Source: Lewinellaceae bacterium (GTDB taxonomy: Bacteria > Bacteroidota > Bacteroidia > Chitinophagales > Saprospiraceae). From it: a DNA stretch of 64,000 bases. The DNA lies in NCBI GenBank assembly GCA_020636405.1, contig JACJXW010000005.1, positions 930,001 through 994,000 on the forward strand, in the 5' to 3' direction. The stretch's first letter is position 1; each line of letters opens with the position of its first letter. Positions 17,618-28,100 of this stretch are shown piece after piece. The position numbers and the translations under genes are program-made. The notes beneath the pieces are model-generated. The model was not told the origin of the DNA, searched no databases, and saw nothing but the letters and a program-made list of their open reading frames with translations.

Positions 17618-18589
17618 GTGCGACGAGCAGTTCGCTACGCTGCCCAACGGCAACCCGCACCCGAGCGTATCGGGCTACCCGTTCATCGTAACGGTAAGCG
17701 GTATTTTGACCTTGCCGACGACTACTGCAACATCGGCGCGAGCTTTGTAGACCGCGCCCCGGTTAACGTCTGTGCCGGCGCGTTCAAGTTCGTGCGCGAC
17801 TGGACGGTGATCGACTGGTGCGACGGTGACAACATCGCCGTTGACGCACAGGTGATCAAAGTAGGGGACTACACTGCCCCGGCAGTTACCTGCCCTGCCC
17901 AGACGGTATACTCGACCAGCCCGTTCTCCTGCACCGGCAGCTTCTCTGTGCCGCTGCCGACGGTAACGGACAACTGCTCTGAGTACGAAGTACACACGGA
18001 GATCGTAACAGAAGTAGAAGTAGAAGTAACGAACCAGTACGGCATCGTTACCGGCACGCGCACGGATACGGTAGTTGTCCGCGTAATTGCGTGGAACGCC
18101 CCGACGCGCCTGGTAAGCGGCATCCCTGCCGGCAACCACTACTTCCGCTATACGGTAGAGGACGACTGCGGCAATACGACGGTTAAATACTGCCCGTTCA
18201 CGGTAGCGGACCTGATCGAGCCGACGGCTTCTTGTGACGACAACCTGCATGTATCCATCGGCGGTGGCGATGCCAGCTACGTAAAATACTCTCTGGTAAC
18301 GTACGCACGCGCGATCTACGCTACGGACATCAATGAAGGTTCGAACGACAACTGTGCCATCGACCGGATCGAAGTGCGCCGTAACAAGTTCAATATCCTG
18401 ACTTACAACTGCGGCAGCGGCTTCTCCAACTGGGGCCCGTATGTAGACTTCTTCTGCTGTGACGTAGGCGAAACGATCACGATCGAGATGCGCGTCATCG
18501 ACAAAGCCGGCAACATCAACACCTGCTGGCTGGACATCGTACCGGAAGAAGAGCCGCGCCCGTACTGCTACGCGCGCCGGCTCCGGTAA
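17618..18589 (+). CDS. Adhesin copy 2, HYR-like module fragment
   Basis: The first ~29 codons are out of register; the correct frame begins after 17705 (FDLADDYCNIGASFVDRAPV) and continues to about 18573. Two modules are visible, with linkers VIDWCDGDNIAV and FTVADLIEPTASCDDNLHVS. The break at 18575 is an extra GC (CTACGCGCGCCGG versus CTACGCGCCGG in copy 1). Across 12250-12300 copy 2 is intact where copy 1 is broken, so the two copies complement each other in reconstructing the protein. Confidence 0.5.
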   Translation: MRRAVRYAAQRQPAPERIGLPVHRNGKRYFDLADDYCNIGASFVDRAPVNVCAGAFKFVRDWTVIDWCDGDNIAVDAQVIKVGDYTAPAVTCPAQTVYSTSPFSCTGSFSVPLPTVTDNCSEYEVHTEIVTEVEVEVTNQYGIVTGTRTDTVVVRVIAWNAPTRLVSGIPAGNHYFRYTVEDDCGNTTVKYCPFTVADLIEPTASCDDNLHVSIGGGDASYVKYSLVTYARAIYATDINEGSNDNCAIDRIEVRRNKFNILTYNCGSGFSNWGPYVDFFCCDVGETITIEMRVIDKAGNINTCWLDIVPEEEPRPYCYARRLR

Positions 18590-18768
18590 GCGTTGCCTGC
18601 GATGCACTGCCCTACAGCTTTGACCCGCTGGATACACTTCAGCTGCAGCAGCTGTTTGGCGATGCTACCTCTGAGGACAACTGCGGTTCTTACGAGCGCG
18701 AACTGCCGCCGGTACCGGACCTGGAGTGTGGCTCCGGCACGGTTATCCGCCGCTTCCGCGCCATCGAC

Positions 18769-19659
18769 GTGAACGGCAACGAGAGCGTGAACTTCTGCCA
18801 GCAGGTGATCACGATCACGGAGGTACACAACTTTGAGATCAAGTTCCCGGCGGATGCTGAGGCCGTATGCGGCGTAGCAGACCCGGATAGCGTAATTTAC
18901 GAAGAGATCGGCTGCGACCTGTTGGCCGTGAACCATACCGACGAGTTCTTCTCCGCCTCCGGAGACGAGTGCTACAAGATCTTCCGCAAGTGGAAGGTGA
19001 TCAACTGGTGCCAGTATGACGGGCAGGATGACCAGCCGCTGGTTATCGGCCGCGATGAGGACTGCGACGGCATACCTGGCGACGAGTGCGTATGGGTACT
19101 GCACCGCCCGGGCGGGTTTAACTACATCGACCGCGATGACGACGAGACCGAGCCGAACAACGTACCGCTGGCCTTCCAGAACATCTGCAACGGCATCGAT
19201 GACTTCTGGCGCAAGGTGGACTACGATGGCGGTTACTACCAGTACACTCAGATCATCAAGGTATACGACGACATCGACCCGGAGATCAGCTCCACGCCTG
19301 AGGACTTCTGCTCTTACGACAACGTAACGTGCACCGGCCTGGTGAACCTGGACTTCCAGATCGACGAGAACTGTACTCCGGACGACCTGACGATCAAGGT
19401 ATTCCTGGATGCCGGCGCTGACGGCACGATCGACTTCAACCTTCAGGACCTGACGGATGGAGCGTTTGACGACTTCACGCTGACGGGCACCTATCCGGAC
19501 TATACGCTGAGCGGGCGCTTCCCGATCGGCTGCCACGCCTTCGAAGTACACGTAGAAGATGGCTGCGGCAACGTGAACAGCGAGCTGCTGGACTTCTGTG
19601 TGGTAGACTGCAAGGCGCCGTCGCCGGTATGCATCAACGGTACCTGGCTATCGAGCTGA
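18769..19659 (+). CDS. Adhesin copy 2, HYR-like module fragment
   Basis: This is a long in-frame run from NGNESVNFCQQVITITEVHN to CKAPSPVCINGT. Here copy 2 preserves frames that copy 1 loses at 13137 and 13306. It ends at 19645, where ACGGTACCTGGC stands for the expected ACGGCCTGGC. It contains Cys-paired modules and the DDIDPEISSTPEDFCSYDNV linker. Confidence 0.5.
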   Translation: MNGNESVNFCQQVITITEVHNFEIKFPADAEAVCGVADPDSVIYEEIGCDLLAVNHTDEFFSASGDECYKIFRKWKVINWCQYDGQDDQPLVIGRDEDCDGIPGDECVWVLHRPGGFNYIDRDDDETEPNNVPLAFQNICNGIDDFWRKVDYDGGYYQYTQIIKVYDDIDPEISSTPEDFCSYDNVTCTGLVNLDFQIDENCTPDDLTIKVFLDAGADGTIDFNLQDLTDGAFDDFTLTGTYPDYTLSGRFPIGCHAFEVHVEDGCGNVNSELLDFCVVDCKAPSPVCINGTWLSS

Positions 19660-19674
19660 TGCCGGTAGACCTGA

Positions 19675-19950
19675 ATGGGGACGATGTACCGGATGAAGGT
19701 ACGCATGGCGATCTGGGCGAGCGACTTTGTAGTATCGCCGATGGGCGACTGCACGGGCCCTGTGAAGTACTCGATCAACCGCGCGGGCGATGCGCCGAAC
19801 GTAGACTCTACGGGCATCGTACTGACGTGCGCCGACACGGGCACGCTGGTGGTTGAGATCTGGGCATACGACGGAGCTGGCAACAGCGACTTCTGCGAGA
19901 CCTACATCCTGGTACAGGACAACATGAACCTGTGCGGTACCTACCGCTGA
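19675..19950 (+). CDS. Adhesin copy 2, module fragment
   Basis: The correct frame covers WASDFVVSPMGDCTGPVKYS to about 19935 (SDFCETYILVQDNMNLCGT). The start region is displaced because AAGGTACGCATGG replaces the AAGGCCGCATGG of copy 1 at 19697. This is the last HYR-like module before the dockerin-like region. Confidence 0.4.
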   Translation: MGTMYRMKVRMAIWASDFVVSPMGDCTGPVKYSINRAGDAPNVDSTGIVLTCADTGTLVVEIWAYDGAGNSDFCETYILVQDNMNLCGTYR

Positions 19951-20537
19951 CGGTAGGGGCTTCGGGTGCGATCAACACCGAGGAAGATATGGCAGTGCAG
20001 AATGTAGAGGTGAGCCTGTCCGGACAGACAAGCATGACGATGATGTGCCACGGCAGCGGATGGCGAATACGAGTTTGCCGGTACCTGCAGGAAGGCTATG
20101 ACTATACGGTTACGCCGCAGTTGAACTCGAACTACCTCAACGGGGTATCGACGTTCGACCTGGTACTGATCAGCAAGCACATCCTGGGCGTGCAGCCGCT
20201 GGGCAGCCCGTACAAGATGATCGCCGCCGACGTGAACAACAGCAAGTCGATCACGACGCTTGACCTGATCCAGCTGCGCAAGCTGATCCTGTCGATCGAC
20301 ACGGAGTTCGGCAACAACACGAGCTGGCGCTTTGTGGAAGCTGCCTACCAGTTCCCGAATGCATCGAACCCATGGTTTGAGGAGTTCCCCGAAGTGGTGA
20401 ACATCAACAACCTTCCGGGCACGGGCATCAACGGAGCGGACTTTGTGGCTGTGAAGATTGGCGATGTGAACGGCGATGCGGAGGCCAACGCCCTGATGGG
20501 TGTTAGTACTGTACGTTTGCCGGCACGTTTGCCCTGA
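19932..20537 (+). CDS. Adhesin copy 2, fragment with dockerin-like domain
   Basis: After a carboxypeptidase-regulatory-like linker (LTVGASGAINTEEDMAVQNV) comes a broken stretch at 20040-20090 (expected EFAGLQEGYDYTV). The same dockerin-like segment as in copy 1 then follows: FDLVLISKHILGVQPLG, DVNNSKSITTLDLIQLRKLI, and KIGDVNGDAEAN. The frame is lost again at 20508, just before the cohesin-like domain. Confidence 0.5.
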   Translation: MRYLPLTVGASGAINTEEDMAVQNVEVSLSGQTSMTMMCHGSGWRIRVCRYLQEGYDYTVTPQLNSNYLNGVSTFDLVLISKHILGVQPLGSPYKMIAADVNNSKSITTLDLIQLRKLILSIDTEFGNNTSWRFVEAAYQFPNASNPWFEEFPEVVNINNLPGTGINGADFVAVKIGDVNGDAEANALMGVSTVRLPARLP

Positions 20538-20766
20538 ATGTAGAAGAAGCTGAGGTGAAGGCCGGCGGTGAGTACACTGTAGCGTTCACGGCAGCGGACG
20601 TTGCTTCCATCGAAGGCTACCATACCACGCTGGTGTTCGACAACAGCGCCCTGGAACTGGTAGACATTATCAGTGGAGTAGCTACCGAGGAGAACTTCGG
20701 TACCTGGCGTACGCCAGCGAAGGGCTCATCACCACGAGCTGGAACGGCAAGGCAGCGGACAACAGC

Positions 20767-21183
20767 GTGATGTTCAGCCTGGTATTCCGCGCTAAGGCGG
20801 ATGCACAGCTGAGCGAATTGCTGAGCGCCAGCTCCCGGGTCACGAAGGCGGAAGCCTACCGCACCAATGGAGACTACCAGGGCGTAGCGGTAACGTTCTC
20901 GGGCAAGGCTGCCACGGCAGCGAGCTTCGAGCTGTACCAGAACACGCCGAACCCGTTCAAGGGTGAGACGCTGGTGGGCTTCAACCTGCCGGTTGACGAC
21001 ACGGTAACGCTGACGGTAAGCGACGTAACGGGCAGAGTACTGAAGCTGGTCCGCGTGGACGGCGTTAAGGGTTACAACAACGTAGTGTTGAACGCTAACG
21101 ACCTGCCGGCGGCCGGAGTACTGTACTACACCGTTGAGACGTCTGAATACACTGCTACCAAGAAGATGATTATCATCGAATAA
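20767..21183 (+). CDS. Adhesin copy 2, carboxy end with cohesin-like and T9SS-A domains
   Basis: The fragment completes the cohesin-like domain and carries the type A sorting domain (ELYQNTPNPFKGETLVGFNL through TATKKMIIIE). The preceding cohesin part is in another frame because TTCGGTACCTGGCG at 20697-20710 replaces the expected TTCGGCCTGGCG, which would read ENFGLAYASEGLITTSWNG. A true terminator follows at 21201. Confidence 0.6.
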   Translation: MMFSLVFRAKADAQLSELLSASSRVTKAEAYRTNGDYQGVAVTFSGKAATAASFELYQNTPNPFKGETLVGFNLPVDDTVTLTVSDVTGRVLKLVRVDGVKGYNNVVLNANDLPAAGVLYYTVETSEYTATKKMIIIE

Positions 21184-21200
21184 TAGCGACCTATTAACTT

Positions 21201-21237
21201 GGAGTGGCTCCTATTTGGGGCCACTCCATCTTTTTTA
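21201..21237 (+). terminator. Rho-independent terminator after adhesin copy 2
   Basis: GGAGTGGC (21201-21208) pairs perfectly with GCCACTCC (21220-21227), followed by ATC and six T. Its position 18 bp after the adhesin stop fits termination of that transcript. Confidence 0.85.
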
Positions 21238-21332
21238 TTCCATGTAATAAAATAACTTAAGGGGCTAGCTTTTCTTTCTAGGGTTTTTTTGCTACCTTGC
21301 CAGCCAATTAGAGTTTTTAATCCCATGATCCC

Positions 21333-22124
21333 ATGATATACTTCACTTACACTGTAAGGGCTATCCTGGCAGTTGCGTTTCTGCTGTATTTTCCTTCCAC
21401 TATTGAAGCGCAAGTTTCCATTTATGCTAATGACCATACTGTTCAACCGGAAGAGACATTTACGGTTGATGTTACCGCTCAGGGGTTTCAGAATATTCTG
21501 GGATGCCAGTTCAGCGTATCCTGGGATTCGATGGCTTTCGAATTCAAAGGAGCTGAAGGCCTTAACGAAGTATTTGACGATTATCCGCTTGAGCATTTCG
21601 GCTTTGCCCAGATCAGCCAGGGCAGGTTGGGCTTTTCCTGGATTGATTTTACGCTGGCCGGGGTTTCGGTAGAGGACGATGCCACTCTTTTTTCGGTACG
21701 CCTCAAGGTGATAAAGGATCAAAGCGAAGAATACGCCTTCAGTTTCGGCAGTGAGCCTACCGCCGTGGAGGTTGCCGATACAGCCGAGAACGTGCTGGAT
21801 GTAGAATTTTTCGAGGGAACCATTACGGTTGAAGGAGTAAGTAGTATTCGAAACAAAAACAGGACCGATCTCGTACAAGTAAATAGTTCTCCTAACCCAT
21901 TCAAAGAACAAACGCAGGTGGAAGTTAATTTCCTGCGTTCGACATCAGCCCACATTACTATCCATAACGCATTAGGCGCGACGCTCTACCAGGAGTCTGC
22001 AAATTTCCAGAGCGGCCTGCACACGTTAAATTTTTCCAGAGACGTCTTCCCCCAGGCAGGGACCTACATTTTGAAGGTCCAGTCGGAGGATTATATTGTC
22101 ACACATAAACTGATTGTAATATAG
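21333..22124 (+). CDS. Secreted single-cohesin-like protein with T9SS-A sorting domain
   Basis: The 263 residues comprise a signal peptide (to ~26, TIEAQVSIYAND), one cohesin-like beta-sandwich (~27-165) and a T9SS type A sorting domain (~180-263, VNSSPNPFKEQTQVEVNFLR to ILKVQSEDYIVTHKLIVI). Cohesin-like landmarks are VQPEETFTVDVTAQGFQNIL, CQFSVSWDSMAFEF and GRLGFSWIDFTLAGVSV. It has no dockerin, so it could act as a surface receptor for dockerin-like tails of its neighbours. It lies 46 bp upstream of the multi-cohesin gene, in the same direction, and is probably co-transcribed. The start at 21333 is chosen because an ATG at 21325 meets a stop at once. Confidence 0.8.
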   Translation: MIYFTYTVRAILAVAFLLYFPSTIEAQVSIYANDHTVQPEETFTVDVTAQGFQNILGCQFSVSWDSMAFEFKGAEGLNEVFDDYPLEHFGFAQISQGRLGFSWIDFTLAGVSVEDDATLFSVRLKVIKDQSEEYAFSFGSEPTAVEVADTAENVLDVEFFEGTITVEGVSSIRNKNRTDLVQVNSSPNPFKEQTQVEVNFLRSTSAHITIHNALGATLYQESANFQSGLHTLNFSRDVFPQAGTYILKVQSEDYIVTHKLIVI

Positions 22125-22170
22125 CCGTAGCTTTATTCATTCGTTAACATCATCCCAAATTCCGAACACG

Positions 22171-25100
22171 ATGGATAAAATTTTTACAAGCCTGATCATC
22201 GGGCTGCTTTGCTGTGTATGGCAGTTATCAGCCCAGCAACCTACCTTTTCTATCACTCCCGCCACGGTCAATGCCCAGGTGAACGACGTCATTGAATTTG
22301 ACGTTGAGGTGAGCAATTTCAACAACATTGCCACCTTCCAATATGGGATCAACTGGAACCCGGCCGTTCTGGAGTTCGTAGACATTTCCTTTGTAAATGC
22401 CGATGGAACAAGTGGTTTCCCCGGCCTTTCCGACCCGCCAAACGGCAATGGTACCTTTAGTAAGCCGGGAGGCAACGTTCCTGCCGGACAACTGGGGGTT
22501 TCCTGGTTTAATCCCAGCTTTTCGGGAATAACCCGCTCCAATGGCACAGTTGTCTTTTCCTTCCGCCTGCGCGCTAAGGCCGGCGGTACTTCTATGGTTT
22601 CCTTTGCGGTTCCACCCGTACCTTCAATCGAGGTGCTCAACGGCAACTTCCAGAATGTCGGCCTTAACCCGCAGAACAGCACGGTGACTGTCGCTGGCGG
22701 CAGCGGGCCGGCCAACGTAAGCTTCACCATCAGTGATGGCAGTGCACAACTGGGCCAGCAGGTAAGCCTCAACGTCTCCGTTTCCAGTTTCAATAACATT
22801 GGCAGTGTAGAGCTGAGCATCGATTACAACAGTACCGGCCTGCAGCTTGCCTCCATCAGCAACCTCAACCTCAGCGGCTTGCAGATGAGCAACTTCAATA
22901 CGGCCACGCCCGGCAAGATCACTTTAGACTGGTCTTCCGCAAGCGGGGTAACCCTAGGAGATGGAACAGCCATCTTCCGGCTCAACTTCAATACACTGCA
23001 GGCAGGAAGCAGCACCGTAGGTTTTTCGGGTGCTCCGCTGGCCATCAATGTACTGGATGGGGCAGGCAGTGCTGTTACCTTCAATGGGGATGATGGAACG
23101 GTAACGGTGACGACACCGCCAACTGGCACGGACTTCAAATTATCCATCGAAGATAAAACCGTCAACTCGGGAGACGACTTCTGTGTGAAAGTGACCGCCG
23201 AGAATTTTACCGATGTGGTCGGCATGGCCTTTACCCTTCGGTACAACTCCAGCATGCTGCAATTCAATCAGGTCACTAACCTGAACCCCAATATTCCAGG
23301 GTTCTCCGTGGGCGCACACTTTGGTACACCCAATACGGGCCTGAACCCGGGCTTCATCACGGTTAACTATTTCAATCTCGACCTCTCCGGGGTGAACTTA
23401 CCGAACGGCGCCGTCCTGTTCGAACTCTGTTTCAAGGCCATCGGTTCCGGTTCTTCCCAGATCACGTTCACCAGCGATATCACCCAGATCGAAGTGTCGG
23501 ACAGCAACCAGGACCTCATTGATTTCACCAGTGACCCCGGGAATATCAGCATCAGTGGCGGGCCACCGCCGCCGCCGCCGACCGATGATTTCCGCCTGAC
23601 CATAGCGGACGCCAGCATCGACCCGGGCGATCAGTTCTGTGTAGAAGTGACCGTAGATAATTTCACCGACGTGGTGGGCATGGCCTTCACCATCAATTAT
23701 GACCCGCTCAACCTGCAGTTCCAGAGTGTAAGCAACCTCAACCCCAATATTCCAGGATTCTCTGTGGCCGCCAACTTTGGGACACCCACCAGCGGCCTGA
23801 ACCCCGGCTTTATCACCGTCAACTATTTCAACAACGACCTGACCGGCATCGACCTGCCCAACGGCGCCGTCCTCTTTGAACTTTGCTTTACTGAGATCGG
23901 CGGCCCCGGCGCGGAGTCCGATATCGTCTTCACCAGCGATATTGCCCAGATCGAAATATCGGATAGCAACCAGGACGTGATCCCCTTCACCAGTGAGGAG
24001 AGCACCGTATCGGTCTCCGGTACGTTCCAGGGCTTCCGCCTGACGATCGAAGACCTGACGGTGGCGCCCAACGAAGAGTTCTGTCTGCAGGTCACCGCCG
24101 AGAATTTCACCGATGTGGTCGGTTTGGCCTTTACCATGAACTACGACCCCGCCCAGTTGGCGTTCATGTCGGTGAGCAACCTGAACGCCAATATCCCGGG
24201 CTTTTCCGTAGACGCCCATATCGGTACGCCCAACAGCGGGCTGAATCCAGGTTTCATAACTGTCAATTATTTTAACCTGGACCTCTCAGGGGTCAACCTG
24301 CCCACCAACGCTGTCCTTTTCGAGCTTTGCTTCCGGGCCAACGGCCTGAGCGGTACCTGCTCGGACATCTTCTTTACCAGCGATATCACTCAGATAGAGG
24401 TGTCGGACAGCAACCAGGACCTCATACAGTTCAATAGCCGTCGCGGAACGGTTTGTGTAGACGACACCGTCCCCGGGCAGGTGCGCCTGACAGCAGGCGA
24501 TGCCACTGTCGATATCGACCAGAATTTCTGCATCCCGATCCGGGCCAGAGGGTTCAATGACATCCAGAAGATGTCGTTTACCATCAACTACAACCCTAAC
24601 GAAATGCAGTTCTCCAATATAGCTAACCTGACTGCCAGCCTCCCGGGCTTTACGATCAACAACTCCTTCGGGACGCCGGGCAACGGTACGTCGGCAGGGA
24701 TTATCACCGTGAGCTGGACCGGTACGGCCGGTGTTTCGCTTCCGGATAATACCCAACTCTTTGAATTGTGTTTCCGGGCGACCGGCCAGAACGGCAACTG
24801 CTCCGACCTCAACTTCGTCGGCAACCCTACCGCTATCGAATTCCGCAACAGCTTCAACGACCTGTTGCCTTTCGCCGGCACGGAGGGAACCGTGTGCATC
24901 AACCCGTCATTCGACGGTTTCCTGCTCACCGTTCAGGACGATGTGGTGGAGCCGGATGAGCAATTCTGTGTGCCCGTCACGGTGCTCAACTTTACAGATG
25001 TAGTGGGCCTGGCCTTTACGCTCAACTACGACAATACACAACTCCAGTTCAATCAGGTGGCCAACCTGAACTCGACCCTGGTGACCTCTCACAATTTTAC

Positions 25101-28100
25101 GCTTGCCAATAATATCGCAACCCCGCCGGCAATTGCCAGCGGCCGGATCACCATGAACTGGTTTGACCTGACCCTGACCCCTGCCAACCTACCCAACGGC
25201 GCCGTCCTCTTTGAGCTTTGCTTCACCGCGATCGGCGATGACGGCCAGGTATCGGATATCACCTTTACCAGCGATATTACGCCGATCGAAGTATCGGACA
25301 GCAACCAGGATATCATAGAATTTAACGGCGAGGAGGGCACCATCCGGATCTCTGCCATCCAGCCCCCGGCGATCGGTTCGCCAACCATCACTCAGGTAAG
25401 CTGTAACGGCGGTTCCAACGGTTCTATCACCGTAGCTGCCAGCGGTGGCACCGGTGGGCCATTCACCTACAGTTGGGCAGGCCCGGGCGGCCCCTATACC
25501 GGCCCGGCTATCACCGGCCTGGCGCCTGGCGCCTACATGCTGACCGTGACGGATGTAAACTCTACCCTGACCTCTACCGCAACATACAATATAACCCAGC
25601 CGGCAACCTCCATTACCATCGTGGGAACGCCCAATGCACCCAGCTGCCAGGGAGGGTCTGATGGCTCAATAAACCTTACCGCAACCGGAGGGACACCGCG
25701 TACGCCTCCTGCGGCTGCCTACACTTATGCCTGGACCAACGGCCTGGGTGCCGTGGAAGACCCCGTCAACCTGCCTATGGGCACCTATACGGTTACGGTA
25801 ACCGACGCCAACGGTTGTACACAAAGCAGGTCCTTCAACGTACCCGCCGGTTCGGGTTCGAATATTGCGATCAACGCAACCGTGGACAACGTGACCTGCG
25901 CCGGGGAATCGGATGGCGTTATCTGCCTGACGGTTTCTGGCATTCAAGGCAGCGCGACTTACGCCTGGTCACCCTCTGCCGGTGTCAGCGGCTCCTGCCC
26001 CAGCAACCTGGACGGCGGCACCTATACGGTGACCGTTTACGATGACGGCGGTTGTTTCGCTACCCGGTCCTTCCTCGTCCAGGAGCCCGCTCAGGCCCTG
26101 ACGATGATCGATGTGACCGGAAGCCCTATTGAGACCGGCAATGACGGTAGTGTAAGAGCCAATGTTTCCGGAGGCACTACGCCCTATTCCTATAGCTGGA
26201 GGGGGCCAGACAATTCCACTTACAATACCCAGCAGGTATCCAGCCTGGACGTTACCGGCGAGTATTGCGTCACAGTGACCGACGCCAACGATTGTACGGT
26301 GACCGGCTGTTACGAACTGGAGGTTCTCCTCCTTATCGGCAACGTTCAGGTGACTAATGCCTGTGGTGGCGCCAACGGCGCTATCTCCATCGAAATGATC
26401 GGCGGACAGGATCCCTATACCTACAACTGGCAAGGGCAAACCGAAACCGGGCCGACGCTCAGCGGACTGAACGGCGGCACCTACTTCGTGACCGTTACGG
26501 ATGTCAATGGCATATCGGTGAGCGGGGAGTTTGACGTGCCGGAATATCCGGGGGTAGGCTTTGGAACGTCCTACACGCCCATTACCGGCAACGCTTCCAA
26601 TACCAATGGCGCCATTAGCCTGACCGGTATCGGCGGTACCGGCATGCTGTCTTACAACTGGAGCACCGGCGCTACCGGAACGGAGCTCACCGGCCTGGGC
26701 GAAGGAGAATATTGCGTGACCGTTACCGACGGGGTCGGTTGTTCGGCAGACACCTGCTACAACATGGTCCTTCGTTCTGATTTTGAACCCCCGGCTGTGG
26801 CCAGCCAGAATACCAGCTGCGCCGATACAGAAGATGGCGCCCTGACCGTGAACATCCAGGGGGGGCTGTTCCCCTACATTGTGGTGATCAATTATGATTC
26901 GGGCGACATGGTTACCTTTGTCACTTCTGAACAGAGTTTTACCCGGAGCGGCCTGCCTCCCGGCAGCGGAACGATCGATATTACCGACGCCATCGGAGAG
27001 ACCCAGAGCCAGAACTTTACTATCGGTAGCCCTGCCGCTCTGAGCGCCGCGGTGTTGGACTTCCGCCACGATACGGACGAATCGGGCTGTTCTGGTATGA
27101 TCCAACTGGACATCAGCGGCGGTACCGGCGGCTATTCCGTTAGCTGGAGCTCGGGGGATGTGGGCACAACGCTCAATAACGTATGCGGTGACAATACCTA
27201 TCAACCGACTATTACCGACGGCAATGGGTGTAGCGTGATGCTGGCGCCCGTGGCCCTGAATATTTTCTCTCTGAACGTAGCCGACATCACCAATACGGAG
27301 TGCCCGGAAGACCCGGTTGGCGCTACCGACATTGATGTTTCCGGCGGTGAACCCGGTTACACCTACGAATGGAGGAATGAAGCCGGCGTCGTGGTATCAG
27401 AAGAGGAAGACCTCTCCGGCGTTATCGCCGGAGTATATACGGTTATGGTTTCCGAACCTTCCGGCAATACCCTTTCCGAGCAGGTCACGATCAGTTCGGC
27501 TTCCGCCCTGGCGCTGGGAGTACAGGTGACGTCCGATTACAACGGCTTTGATGTAAGTTGTGCAAATGGAGCAGATGGCCGGGTACGGGCGACGGCCTCC
27601 GGAACCAGTGGTTATTCCTACGAATGGACGCTCGACAACGTATTGGTAGGTACGGCAGATGTCCTGTCCGATGCGGCTCCCGGCACGTATCAACTTATGG
27701 TATCCGATGCCGATGGCTGTACCATCACTCGCCAGATAGAGCTCGATGCGCCGGAACCCCTGGAGCTTTCCGCCAATATTACCGGCGTTACCTGCAACGG
27801 CGGTAAAGACGGAAGCATTACGGTATTCGCCAGCGGCGGTATCCAAGGCTTCAACTATTTCTATCAGTGGGACAACGGCTCTCAGAGCAACCGTCTTTCC
27901 TTCCTGGAAGCCGGCGACTATCAGGTCACGGTATTCGATGCCAACGACTGCGCCACAGAAGCCACTTATGCTGTTGACAACCCAGCGCCTTTGGCGATCA
28001 CTTTTGAGGCCGAACCGGCATCGGATGGTTGTAATGGCACCGCAAGGGTAGTGGTTGAAGGAGGAACGGCGCCTTTCCGTTACAACTGGGCTAACCTGGA

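Larger units (their letters stand above)
15473..21183 (+). pseudogene. Giant HYR-like T9SS adhesin, copy 2, multiply frameshifted
   Basis: From a signal peptide (MERTNFTLVHPPTWLKTLAV) to a type A sorting domain ending at 21183 this is a shorter version of copy 1. It lacks about 390 residues of amino-terminal modules. At least a dozen frame breaks interrupt it, for example near 15667, 15830, 16108, 16213, 16431, 16490, 16554, 17228, 17313, 17396, 17572, 17704, 18575, 19645, 20085 and 20702. Nearly all the intervening sequence keeps protein-like identity to copy 1. Many breaks show TA appearing within a G/C step compared with copy 1 or with the expected frame, giving GTA or GTAC. I cannot tell from the sequence alone whether it is a decayed gene or an intact gene with consensus errors; the pattern favours the latter. 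Confidence 0.7.
15592..21183 (+). repeat. Tandem duplication, unit B (adhesin copy 2)
   Basis: This is the partner of 9596-15161. Long stretches (for example 17240-19640 against 11240-13610) differ by only scattered bases. The region 16190-16620 is clearly diverged from copy 1 and encodes a different jelly-roll-like segment, showing that the copies have had time to diverge or have recombined with another paralogue. Confidence 0.85.

Noticed and set aside
25969..27204. Antisense open frame of 411 codons opposite the SprB-like repeats
   Set aside because: It mirrors the repetitive sense sequence and has no recognisable domain or plausible start.
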